A DNA stretch of 64,000 nucleotides, taken from assembly GCF_900105625.1 (NCBI RefSeq), contig NZ_FNSD01000001.1, forward strand, positions 3,100,001 to 3,164,000. Direction: 5' to 3'. Made by a program: the position numbers and the translations under genes. Positions within the stretch are counted from its first letter, which is position 1; every line of letters begins with the position of its first letter. The notes under the pieces were generated by a model. The model was given only the letters and a program-made list of their open reading frames with translations. It had not been told where the DNA came from and searched no databases. This document shows, one piece after another, positions 36,208 to 44,886 of this stretch. Origin of the DNA: Terriglobus roseus. Lineage in GTDB: Bacteria > Acidobacteriota > Terriglobia > Terriglobales > Acidobacteriaceae.

Positions 36208-37233
36208 ATGATCGTCACCAGAAGACAGTTTGGAAAAATTGCAGCGGCCACCGGCGCCGCTGCTGCGTTTGCGGGCCCCGCGAACCTCTTCGCAGCGGCA
36301 AAGCCCAATTCGAATTTCAACGGCGTGCAGATCGGCGTCATCAGCTACAGCTATCGCCAGATGCCGGACTTCGGAACGGAGAACGCAAATGCCGTGCTGC
36401 GCTATGCGCTGGCTGACGGCATCAGTGCGGTCGAGCTGGAGAACGTGCAGGAAGAGTGGGCAGGCGCGCCGAAGCGTCCGATGATGCAGCGGCCAGCAGG
36501 TGTTCCTGCCGTGCAGACCGGGCCGCCTACCGGTGGACCGCCGCCGCGCCGGCAGATGACGCCGGAGCAGATGGCCGCACAGGCGAAGTTCGCAGAGGAG
36601 ATGACGGCGTTCCGCCTGTCCGTTCCCATGAGCAAGTACGAAGCGTTGCGCAAGATGTACAACGACACCGGCGTGAGCATCTACGCCTTTAAGATCACGC
36701 TGAACATGAAGATGCAGGACGCTGAGTTCGACTATGCCTTCAAGGCTGCGAAGGCCTGCGGCGCGAACCAGATCACCATGGAGATGCCGGATGGACAGCC
36801 GGAGCTGACCAAGCGCATCGGCGACTTTGGCAGCAAGTACAAGATGATGGTGGGCTACCACGCGCACCTGCAGGCCACGCCCACCACGTGGGATGAAGCC
36901 ATGGCGCAGTCGCCCTACAACGGTGCGAACCTCGACATTGGCCACTTCATCGCGGCCGGCAACTCGCCCGAAAGTGCGCTGGAGTTCATGAAGAAGAATC
37001 ATGCGCGCATCACCAGCATGCACATGAAGGATCGCAAGTCACCCGCACACGGCGAAACCAATATGCCGTGGGGAGAGGGTGATACACCGATCAAGCAGGC
37101 GCTGCAGCTGATGAAGAAAGAAGGCTGGAAGTTCCCGGCCACGATCGAACTGGAGTACACGATCCCCGAGGGTTCGGACTCAGTGAAAGAAGTGGCAAAG
37201 AGCGTCGCCTACGCCAAGGCCGCACTGGCCTAG
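36208..37233 (+). CDS. Tat-exported sugar phosphate isomerase/epimerase-like TIM-barrel protein
   Basis: 341 residues. MIVTRRQFGKIAAATGAAAAF is a Tat signal with twin Arg. The mature part is an AP-endonuclease-2/xylose-isomerase-like barrel: GVISYSYRQMPDF, DGISAVELENVQ, CGANQITMEMPDGQP, VGYHAHLQATP and MKDRKSP. Export is unusual for the family, whose members are mostly cytoplasmic, so the substrate may be a periplasmic sugar. The start is ATG 36208, behind CGGAAG with 5-base spacing; GTG 36187 is an alternative but would bury the signal. It lies downstream of an Oar-like receptor. A terminator follows. Confidence 0.82.
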   Translation: MIVTRRQFGKIAAATGAAAAFAGPANLFAAAKPNSNFNGVQIGVISYSYRQMPDFGTENANAVLRYALADGISAVELENVQEEWAGAPKRPMMQRPAGVPAVQTGPPTGGPPPRRQMTPEQMAAQAKFAEEMTAFRLSVPMSKYEALRKMYNDTGVSIYAFKITLNMKMQDAEFDYAFKAAKACGANQITMEMPDGQPELTKRIGDFGSKYKMMVGYHAHLQATPTTWDEAMAQSPYNGANLDIGHFIAAGNSPESALEFMKKNHARITSMHMKDRKSPAHGETNMPWGEGDTPIKQALQLMKKEGWKFPATIELEYTIPEGSDSVKEVAKSVAYAKAALA

Positions 37234-37293
37234 GCACTTCGTACTGTTCTCGACGCGCTTCGCGCGTGTCCGTACAACCGCAAGCGTCAAGGG

Positions 37294-37316
37294 AAGCCCG
37301 GCCTCGTGCCGGGCTT
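37294..37316 (+). terminator. terminator after the TIM-barrel gene
   Basis: A perfect 9-bp stem, AAGCCCGGC with GCCGGGCTT, around a 5-base loop, 61 bases after the stop codon. Confidence 0.7.
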
Positions 37317-37406
37317 TCGACGTTCGTGTGGCGAGGTCAGCGTTTCCCCGTCGCCCGTGTTGGAAGCGAACGTTATGGGATGACGGCAGCGAATGGCTAT
37401 AGACGC

Positions 37407-37437
37407 AGAAAAGCCCGGAGCGAGTCCGGGCTTCTCT
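37407..37437. terminator. bidirectional terminator between the TIM-barrel gene and rpsU
   Basis: A 13-base stem with one mismatch (37407-37419 with 37425-37437) whose arms begin AGAAAAG and end CTTCTCT, giving A and T runs on both strands. It can end rpsU transcription from the minus strand. Confidence 0.7.
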
Positions 37438-37503
37438 ATCTTCTGGACTGCGGTACGGCTACACACGCGATGCGTGTCGAGAACCGCACGAAGTGCCGAA
37501 GCA

Positions 37504-37701
37504 CTAGTCCTGTTCCTTGCGAACCTTCTTGCGATTCCGCTTGCGTGCCAGGGCTTCCTTAACGCGCTTCTTCTCGCCGGGCTTCAGGTAGAAGGAGTGA
37601 CGCTTGACTTCCTTGATGATGTCTTCCTGCTGCACCTTGCGCTTGAAGCGGCGAAGAGCATTCTCGAGGGGCTCACCCTCTTGCAGACGAACTTCTGCCA
37701 A
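37504..37701 (-). CDS. rpsU: 30S ribosomal protein bS21
   Basis: 65 residues. LAEVRLQEGEPLENALRRFK and RHSFYLKPGEK are signature sequence of bS21, which base-pairs with the 3' end of 16S rRNA and aids initiation. The C-terminus KRNRKKVRKEQ is also typical. No ATG or GTG is in position; the start is most likely the TTG at 37701, with GGGGTG about 8 bases upstream. A small hairpin (GGCCT-GCG-AGGCC) lies in the leader. Divergent from the siderophore receptor operon. Confidence 0.92.
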   Translation of the reverse strand: MAEVRLQEGEPLENALRRFKRKVQQEDIIKEVKRHSFYLKPGEKKRVKEALARKRNRKKVRKEQD

Positions 37702-37976
37702 TGTAAAAACACCCCGCTCCCAGGCCTCGCAGGCCGTCTCTAAGAATACCGCAGATCGATGGAATCTCCCAGCAAACCGCGATAATCGTCCGAAAGCAGT
37801 TGATCTCGGACCAAATCTGTCGTAGTTTGGAGGTGCGGCCGAATATGTCGCCCATGATGCCCTCCCCAAGCAGGGAGGGCCGCGCGAATCGATCCGCGCT
37901 CTCGCAACAACATGGCAGCCTCTGCACTGCGGCGTTCTCGCCCGGAGGCAGACGTGCGCCTCGAAAGGAACCTGTT
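37702..37976. promoter_or_regulatory. divergent control region of rpsU and the siderophore receptor
   Basis: No separate gene is supported; open frames here are extensions of the two neighbours. It holds a hairpin CCCTCCCC-AAGC-AGGGAGGG-like at about 37861-37879. I looked for a Fur box of the GATAATGATAATCATTATC type and did not see one, so iron control is not directly supported. Confidence 0.4.
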
Positions 37977-40361
37977 TTGTCTCTCTCCCGTACCAAGGCT
38001 GGCTTCGCCCTCGCTGCCGCAGCCCTTCTTCTGCCAGGTCTTGCCCTCGCGGCTGCCCCTGACACCTGTTCTGTCGATGTCAGTGTCCCGGCTGTTCCCG
38101 TGAGCCTGACCGTCCGCGATGCCAGCGGAGCCACTATCGACCGCGCCGCGGTCCAGGTCGTCTGTGGTGCCACGGTTCGCACGCTCCAGACCGCGCAGGA
38201 TGGTTCGGTCACCGTCTCCCTGCACCCCGGACACTATCGCGTCACGGTGCAGGCCGCGGGTTTTGCGCAGCTCGACCAGGCGGATGTAATCCTGCCACAG
38301 GGTGATGGTCCCGCCGCGCTCACGCTGCATCCCGGATCGGCGACGGACGTGGTGAATGTTACGGCGCAGAGCGGCTTTGTACCTTTCGATTCGAATGCCG
38401 GTTCCAAGACGAACGCAGCGCTCATCGAGGTGCCACAGTCCATTTCCATCGTGAACCAGCTTGAGATGGAGTCGCGCAACGTGATCACCATGAACGAGGC
38501 ACTCCGCTACACGGCGGGCGTCCAGGCGGACGAGTTCGGCGTGGAGCCGCGCTTCGACTGGCTGAAGCTGCGTGGCTTCGCTGCGGAGACCTTCGGTGTC
38601 TTCCGCGATGGCATGCGCTTCAACTCGCTCTCGGGCAAACTGGATCCTTACGAACTCGAGAGCGTGGAAGTCCTGCGCGGACCCAGCTCCGTCCTGTATG
38701 GTGAAGTGCCTCCGGGCGGCCTGATCAACCAAGTGACGAAGCGTCCCAGCGCCGAGCGTCATACCGAAATCGGCGGCCAGTATGGTGCCTACGATCGCCG
38801 TCAGTTTCAGTTCGATACAACCGGGCCCTTCGACCACGCGCAGGTGTGGCGCTACCGGCTGCTGGGCTTGATCCGCAACAGCGGCACGCAGACGGCCTAC
38901 ACGCCCGACAACCGCCGCCTAATTGCACCGTCGCTCACCTACCATCCCGGCGACCGCACCAACTTCACGGTGCTGGGTGACTGGCAGCACGACCGCACGC
39001 AGTGGAGCCAGTTCCTGCCCTCGCAGGGCACACTCACCAGCAACCCTAATGGCGTGATTCCGATCAGCGCCTTCGTCGGCGAACCCGGCTTCGATAAGGT
39101 CACACGCGACCAGGCATCGTTCGGCTATACGGGCGACCATCTTCTGCAGGATGGCTGGAACGTTCACAGCAACTATCGCTACCAGTACATCAACTTCCAC
39201 GGACAGACGATCTACGGCGGTGGCTTCGACGGCACCAGCCTGACAAACATGATCCGCTATGCCTACACGCTGCCCACGCGCAACCGCATCAACACCGTGG
39301 ACAACCGTGCGCTACGCCGCTTCCACACCGGCGACTGGGAGCAGACGCTGCTGTTTGGCTACGACTATCAGCATGTCGCGGTCCGCAGCTCGCAGGCCTT
39401 TCAGCAGGTGGCAGACATCAACATTTACCACCCGGTCTACGGCGTGACGACGGTTCCCACGCTGTCGCCCTATGTGAACCAGGACAACCTGCTGCAGCAG
39501 CACGGCCTGTACGTGCAGGACCAGATCAAGTACCGCAACCACCTGATCTTCACGCTGGGCGGTCGGCAGGACTTCGCACGGAATGACACGGCGAACTTCC
39601 TGACGAATACGGAGTCGGGCCATCTGGACCAGCGCTTCACGGGACGTGTGGGTGTGTCGTATCTCACCAGCAGCGGCATCTCGCCCTATGTTGCGTACTC
39701 CACCAGCTTCCTGCCGAACGCCGGCAGCCTGGTCTACAACGCGACGACCGGTCTTTCCACCACACCGGCCAAGCCCAGCGATTCCCGCCAGATTGAAGCG
39801 GGTGTGAAGGTGCAGCCGGCCACCTGGAACAGCTACCTGACGGCGGCGTTCTTCCAGATCAACCAGACGAATGTGCTCGTAAGCAACGCAGCCTTCCAGA
39901 GCTACCAGAGCGGCGAAGTTCGCTCTCGCGGTGTGGAGCTTGAGGCGGTTGCAAGTCTGCATCATGGCCTGAGCCTGCACGGCAGCTACACCTTCACCGG
40001 CACAGAGACACTGCAGGACCAGACCACCGCGAACATCGGTAAGTGGCTGCCGCAGACACCGCGCAACCAGGTGGGAATGCTCACCGATTACACGGTGCGA
40101 GGCGGACGCTTCGCAGGTCTTGGCGGTAATTTCGGCGTGCGCTTCACCGGCAAGAATGCGGCAGACAGTGCGAATACCTTCTTCGTGCCGGACTACGCGC
40201 TGATGGATGCGGGTCTTCGCTTCGGCTATCGCGGTACCTTATTCAGCGTTAATGCAACGAACCTTACGGACAAGCGCTATGTCGCAACCTGCAGCGGCGC
40301 CAGCTACTGCTACTACGGCTATGCTCGGAATGTGATCGGTTCGGCGAAGTACACCTTCTAG
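37977..40361 (+). CDS. TonB-dependent siderophore receptor
   Basis: 794-residue outer-membrane receptor. Signal peptide (GFALAAAALLLPGLALA), then a carboxypeptidase-regulatory-like domain (about 30-100), a plug with IEVPQSISIVNQ, EALRYTAGVQ, GFAAETFGVFRDGMRF and LRGPSSVLYGEVPPGGLINQV (about 130-240), and a FhuA/FpvA-type barrel ending AKYTF. Plug motifs are those of ferric-siderophore receptors rather than Oar. I place the start at TTG 37977, after AAAGGA, because it puts the signal peptide at the N-terminus; the frame is open upstream from 37800. Next comes a PepSY gene two bases later. Confidence 0.9.
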   Translation: MSLSRTKAGFALAAAALLLPGLALAAAPDTCSVDVSVPAVPVSLTVRDASGATIDRAAVQVVCGATVRTLQTAQDGSVTVSLHPGHYRVTVQAAGFAQLDQADVILPQGDGPAALTLHPGSATDVVNVTAQSGFVPFDSNAGSKTNAALIEVPQSISIVNQLEMESRNVITMNEALRYTAGVQADEFGVEPRFDWLKLRGFAAETFGVFRDGMRFNSLSGKLDPYELESVEVLRGPSSVLYGEVPPGGLINQVTKRPSAERHTEIGGQYGAYDRRQFQFDTTGPFDHAQVWRYRLLGLIRNSGTQTAYTPDNRRLIAPSLTYHPGDRTNFTVLGDWQHDRTQWSQFLPSQGTLTSNPNGVIPISAFVGEPGFDKVTRDQASFGYTGDHLLQDGWNVHSNYRYQYINFHGQTIYGGGFDGTSLTNMIRYAYTLPTRNRINTVDNRALRRFHTGDWEQTLLFGYDYQHVAVRSSQAFQQVADINIYHPVYGVTTVPTLSPYVNQDNLLQQHGLYVQDQIKYRNHLIFTLGGRQDFARNDTANFLTNTESGHLDQRFTGRVGVSYLTSSGISPYVAYSTSFLPNAGSLVYNATTGLSTTPAKPSDSRQIEAGVKVQPATWNSYLTAAFFQINQTNVLVSNAAFQSYQSGEVRSRGVELEAVASLHHGLSLHGSYTFTGTETLQDQTTANIGKWLPQTPRNQVGMLTDYTVRGGRFAGLGGNFGVRFTGKNAADSANTFFVPDYALMDAGLRFGYRGTLFSVNATNLTDKRYVATCSGASYCYYGYARNVIGSAKYTF

Positions 40362-40363
40362 CA

Positions 40364-41530
40364 ATGGCCTTCTTCCAAACGCTCGTACAGCATCCGCGCA
40401 AGCTGTGGATCCGCAGGGCGCTCTTCCAGGTTCATCTCTGGCTGGGCGTCCTGCTTTCGCTGTACGTCGCGGTCATCGGATTATCGGGCTCGGTGATCGT
40501 GTGGGAAGACGAGATCGACGCGCATGCCTACCGGCACGTGCGCTACGACGAACGCCACCTGGCGCAGCCAGCACAGGTGATGGCGAACGCGCATGCAGCG
40601 TACCCGAACGAGACCGTCACCTACTTCATGTTTCCGCAGGCAGACGCACCGGTCTACACCGTCTACCTTCGCGATGCGCGTAACGAAAAGCGCATTGTCC
40701 GCGCGAATGCTTCTACCGGTGAGCTGCTGCCCGCAGCAAACAGTTCGTTCGTCGACTGGGTGCATGAGCTCCACGTCTACCTGCTGATGGGGCACACCGG
40801 ATTTGTGATCAACTGCGTCGCAGGCATCGGCATCTTCGTCCTTGCGCTCACAGGCATCGCGTTGTGGTGGCCGGGGCTTCGGCTGTGGATGCGTGGTTTC
40901 TACCTCTCGCTGCACCACAACTGGAAGCGCATCAACTACGACGCACACAGCGCGATCGGCGTGTGGACGTTGCTGATCGTCAGCATGTGGGGACTCACGT
41001 CGATCGACTTCCTGTGGCCTACGCAGACTACCGCTGCAGTCAATGCAGTGCTGCCCATACGAGGCATGCAGGCGCCCATCGCGATCAAGCCAGCCAGGCT
41101 CGGCGCACCCGCCTCACTGCAAACCATCGTGGACAAGGCGCACAGTTTGAGCCCGACTGCTTTCCTCTCCGGGGTGCTCTTTCCAATTGGGAAGACCGGC
41201 AACATCGTCACATACATGGATACAGCCGCCGTCGGCGATTACACTCATCGCGACATCCATACCTTCGCGGCCGACGGCACGCTGCTCACCACCTGGCACT
41301 ACGGCCACAACGAAACGCTGGGCGACTGGATCCTGTGGCTGGTGAACCCGCTGCACTTCGGCACGCTGTGGGGCACACCGGTGAAGGTGCTGTGGAGCAT
41401 CCTCGGCCTCAGCCTGCCGGCGCTGTCGATCACAGGTCTGCTGATGTACTGGAATCGCTATCTCGGCAAGCGTTGGGCGAAGCTGTCGGCTCTTCCGCAA
41501 AGAGGATGCCCTCGCACAGTACCCCAATAA
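40364..41530 (+). CDS. PepSY-associated TM helix protein (siderophore-reductase-like)
   Basis: 388 residues with four predicted membrane helices, including VHLWLGVLLSLYVAVIGLSGSVIVWEDE near the N-terminus. The His-rich pattern HLWLG, MGHTG and LHHNWKRINYDAHSAIG matches the PiuB/FsrB-type PepSY family, which is thought to move electrons across the membrane to reduce ferric-siderophores. The gene starts two bases after the receptor stop, so cotranscription and a joint role in iron uptake are likely. Confidence 0.88.
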   Translation: MAFFQTLVQHPRKLWIRRALFQVHLWLGVLLSLYVAVIGLSGSVIVWEDEIDAHAYRHVRYDERHLAQPAQVMANAHAAYPNETVTYFMFPQADAPVYTVYLRDARNEKRIVRANASTGELLPAANSSFVDWVHELHVYLLMGHTGFVINCVAGIGIFVLALTGIALWWPGLRLWMRGFYLSLHHNWKRINYDAHSAIGVWTLLIVSMWGLTSIDFLWPTQTTAAVNAVLPIRGMQAPIAIKPARLGAPASLQTIVDKAHSLSPTAFLSGVLFPIGKTGNIVTYMDTAAVGDYTHRDIHTFAADGTLLTTWHYGHNETLGDWILWLVNPLHFGTLWGTPVKVLWSILGLSLPALSITGLLMYWNRYLGKRWAKLSALPQRGCPRTVPQ

Positions 41531-41577
41531 GACTATTTGCCGGGCATATGCTTTCTGCTATACCAGCTGTTACCCCC

Positions 41578-44500
41578 ATGAAGCTGCTTCCTATCCGCGT
41601 CCTTACGGCCTCTGTTCTGGGCCTTGCTGCGACCGTGCATGCAGTCGCGCAAACGACTCTGCCTGTCCCTGCTTTGCCGAAGACCGACGCGCAAAAATCC
41701 GCGGCCGCTGATCCCTATCGTGATGAGCCGTTCGTCTTTGAAACATACGACACCACCACTCGGATGAAGGCGGACGGCACGGGGGATGTCGTGCAGCATG
41801 TCATCCTCCGCGTGCAGACGGACGGTGTGGCGCGGCAGTTCAGTGTGCTGAACCTCTCCTATGCCTCTGCCAACTCGACCGCGACCATGGATTTCGTGCG
41901 CGTGCACAAGCCGGATGGCAGCACCGTGAATACTCCGACCGACGAGGCAATGGAGATGCCGGCCGAGGTCAGCCGCGAGGCGCCCATGTACTCCGATGTG
42001 AAGGAGAAGCATCTGCCGGTGCGGAGTCTGTCGGCAGGCGACCGCCTGGAGTACCAGTTCCACACGACCCTGACGAAGGCGCAGGCTCCCGAACAGTTCT
42101 GGGGTGCGGAGCACTTCCAGGTGCAGGGCGGAGTGGTGCTGAGTGAAACACACACCCTGCAGGTGCCGGAGGAGACCTACGTGCAGGTGTGGAGTCCGAA
42201 TCATCCCGCTTCGCCCGTTGTGAAGGATGGGATGAAGACGTGGACATGGACGTCGTCCCAGACGAAGCCAAGCGCACGGGACGAAAACGGTCGCATGACC
42301 GCCGCGGAGGTGAAGGACCCGGATGAAGATGCAGACGGCCGCAAGCTGCCTTCCGTGGCATGGACTACTTTTCATAGCTGGGCAGAGGTCGGCGGCTGGT
42401 ATCGCAGTCTGGCGGAACAACGCCTGCAACCTACCGCAACGGTCCGCGCCAAGGCAGACGATCTGACCAAGAATGCGAAAACGCCCCGGGAGCAGGCGGA
42501 GGCGCTCTACCGCTTCGTGGCGACACAGATCCGTTACATCTCCATCAGCTTCGGCGTCGGCCGGTTCCAGCCGCATACGCCCGACGAGGTGCTGGATCAC
42601 GGCTACGGCGACTGCAAGGACAAGGACACGCTGCTGGAGGCCATGCTGCGCGCCAAAGGGCTGACGACGGCGCCGGTACTGATCGGTGCAGGCATCGCGC
42701 CCGTCGTCGATGTGCCGTCGCCCGCGGTCTTCAACCACGCCATCACCACGGTGGAGCTACCCGGCGCGGATGGCAAGCCGGAGCGCATCTGGCTGGATAG
42801 CACCGCGGAAGTTGCTCCCTTCCGCGTGCTGTTGCCGGTCATCCGCGACCAGCAGGCGCTCGTGATTCCGGATAAGGAACCCGCCGCGTTGGCGAAGACT
42901 CCGGCGGACCCGCCCTATGCCTATCGGGAAGACTTCCGGGCAGAGGGCGTTCTTGCCGCCGATGGCCTGATGAAGGGCCACATGAAGTGGGAGGTCCGTT
43001 CCGACGCTGAGCTGGAACTGCGTGCAATGATGCAGCGCCTGGCCCCTGCGCAATGGGACGACGCCATGCAATACCTGTCGAACGCCATGGGATTTGGCGG
43101 CAAGGTGAGTGGAACGGATATGCGACAGACCGATGCCACCTCGCCGGTCAAGATCGCCTACGATTACCGCCGTGAGAAGTACGCCGGATGGGAGAACAAC
43201 CAGTCACTGCCGCTGTTTCCTACGGTGGAGATGACCATCATCGGCAAGGAGAAGCAACCGGAACACGATATCGATCTCGGTGCTCCCAGAATGGTGGAGG
43301 CGCATAGCGTCGTCACGCTGCCGACGGGCTATCGCGCAGAGTTACCGGATGCTGTGCATGTGGACCGCGACTTCACCAGCTATGACAAGACCTACCGGAT
43401 GGTCGATGGCAAAGTCTTCGCCGATCGCAGACTGGTGGTGAAGATGCGCAAGGTGCCGCGCGGTCGGTGGAAGGATTACCTCGCCTTTCAGAAGGCGACA
43501 CTGCTGGAAGATGGTGAGCCGTACCTGAGACTGATTGAGCCCGACGGAAATCGTACCGAGAAGGCAAAGAGTGAGAAGTCAGCCGCGCCCCCGTCGAACA
43601 TTCCCGAGGATGAAGGCGTTCGGCAGCAGCTTGCCGAGATGGGGCAGATGCTGCAGCATCGCAACTTCGCGGGGGTTCGAGCACGTGCAGAGTCTCTTCA
43701 TAAGGCATCTCCGGACGCGGCGTACGTACAGGGCATGCTGGGAATCGCGAAGGCTGGGCAAGGCGATATGGACGGTGGTATCGAGGACCTGAAGGCAGAG
43801 GTGAAGGCGCACCCGGACGACGACTCCAGCATGCTTCTGGGGCTTGCAGGTCTCTATGCCGAGAAGAAGCGCTATGCGGAGGCGCTCGAAGCGCTGGACA
43901 AGTACGGTCGCAAAGGTGATGAGCGAGTCCAGCAGATGCAGGTCAACCTGCTGGAGCGTGACAATCGTGGCGAAATGGCGCTACCGATTCTGCGCAACAT
44001 GCAGGAGCGCAAGCCGGAAGATCGTGGCATCGCCACGCAACTAGCAAGCCTGCTTTATAGCCTGCACCGCAACGACGACGCCGCAGCCGCGGCGAAGAAG
44101 GCGATGGAAGGCAGCGACGATCCAGATGTAATCAACAACAACGTCTACGTCCTCTCCGAGACGAAGCAGGATCTTCCGTTCGCAGAGGCACAGTCCCGCC
44201 GGTCCGTCGATCTGCTGGAGAAAGCGACCGCTTCGCACAGCATCGAAGAGGCGAACTTTAAGGCCTTCGCGGAGTCTTCAAACCTGGTCGCATCCTGGGA
44301 CACACTTGGTTACATCCTGCTGCTGCAAGGGAAGGCAAAGGAAGCCGAGCCCTACCTTCGTGCGGCATGGTTCAGCCAGAGTGGCGTTACGGTCGGCAAT
44401 CACCTGGCACAAAGCTTTGAGGCGCAGGGGCGTAAGTCCGAGGCGCTCTGGGCGTATCGCCTGTCCCGCGACAGCGAACACGCTGCCGATGCCAAAGAGG

Positions 44501-44880
44501 ACTATGAACAGGTGCAGGCGTCGATCGCGCGGCTGGAAAAGGCAGGCATTAAGTCATCGACAGGGGAAGAGTTTCCGACGACCATGCAGGCATTTCGCAG
44601 CCATCACGTGAAGAATGGCGCAGGGGCTGAAGGTGGCGGAACGGTCCGCGTACAGATCAGCCCGGATGGCATTGCGGCAGCGGTGCTGGTTGCGGGTGGT
44701 GAGAAGCTCAAGCCGCTGCTGGAAGAGGCCAAGTCTCTCCGACTGCCGGGTGCTGAGCCAAAGGGTTCCGTCGCTCGTGTGCTGCGCGATGCCGTCGTCT
44801 ACTGTGGCAAGAAGAGCGTCAGCTGTGACTTCGTCTTCATGCTGAATTCGGGCATCGCCGTGGAAGGCGCCGCGGAATGA
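41578..44880 (+). CDS. exported DUF3857-transglutaminase-TPR protein
   Basis: 1100 residues. Signal peptide from ATG 41578 (VLTASVLGLAATVHAVAQ). A DUF3857 domain (about 60-230) is followed by a transglutaminase-like domain (about 290-410) with the catalytic triad visible: Cys in HGYGDCKDKDT, His in FNHAITTVE and Asp in IWLDST. The C-terminal third holds TPR-like repeats (about 690-1000). DUF3857/transglutaminase proteins often occur next to outer-membrane or secretion genes, but the substrate is unknown. The frame is open far upstream only as a shadow of the PepSY gene. It may be read from the iron operon; the gap is 47 bases. Confidence 0.85.
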   Translation: MKLLPIRVLTASVLGLAATVHAVAQTTLPVPALPKTDAQKSAAADPYRDEPFVFETYDTTTRMKADGTGDVVQHVILRVQTDGVARQFSVLNLSYASANSTATMDFVRVHKPDGSTVNTPTDEAMEMPAEVSREAPMYSDVKEKHLPVRSLSAGDRLEYQFHTTLTKAQAPEQFWGAEHFQVQGGVVLSETHTLQVPEETYVQVWSPNHPASPVVKDGMKTWTWTSSQTKPSARDENGRMTAAEVKDPDEDADGRKLPSVAWTTFHSWAEVGGWYRSLAEQRLQPTATVRAKADDLTKNAKTPREQAEALYRFVATQIRYISISFGVGRFQPHTPDEVLDHGYGDCKDKDTLLEAMLRAKGLTTAPVLIGAGIAPVVDVPSPAVFNHAITTVELPGADGKPERIWLDSTAEVAPFRVLLPVIRDQQALVIPDKEPAALAKTPADPPYAYREDFRAEGVLAADGLMKGHMKWEVRSDAELELRAMMQRLAPAQWDDAMQYLSNAMGFGGKVSGTDMRQTDATSPVKIAYDYRREKYAGWENNQSLPLFPTVEMTIIGKEKQPEHDIDLGAPRMVEAHSVVTLPTGYRAELPDAVHVDRDFTSYDKTYRMVDGKVFADRRLVVKMRKVPRGRWKDYLAFQKATLLEDGEPYLRLIEPDGNRTEKAKSEKSAAPPSNIPEDEGVRQQLAEMGQMLQHRNFAGVRARAESLHKASPDAAYVQGMLGIAKAGQGDMDGGIEDLKAEVKAHPDDDSSMLLGLAGLYAEKKRYAEALEALDKYGRKGDERVQQMQVNLLERDNRGEMALPILRNMQERKPEDRGIATQLASLLYSLHRNDDAAAAAKKAMEGSDDPDVINNNVYVLSETKQDLPFAEAQSRRSVDLLEKATASHSIEEANFKAFAESSNLVASWDTLGYILLLQGKAKEAEPYLRAAWFSQSGVTVGNHLAQSFEAQGRKSEALWAYRLSRDSEHAADAKEDYEQVQASIARLEKAGIKSSTGEEFPTTMQAFRSHHVKNGAGAEGGGTVRVQISPDGIAAAVLVAGGEKLKPLLEEAKSLRLPGAEPKGSVARVLRDAVVYCGKKSVSCDFVFMLNSGIAVEGAAE

Positions 44881-44886
44881 GTGCGG

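Noticed and set aside
37702-37976. Fur box for the siderophore operon
   Set aside because: I scanned the spacer for the GATAATGATAATCATTATC-type dyad and found no convincing match.
40864-41577. N-terminal extension of the DUF3857 protein across the PepSY gene
   Set aside because: The upstream part overlaps the PepSY coding sequence in another frame and has no family match; the signal peptide begins at 41578.
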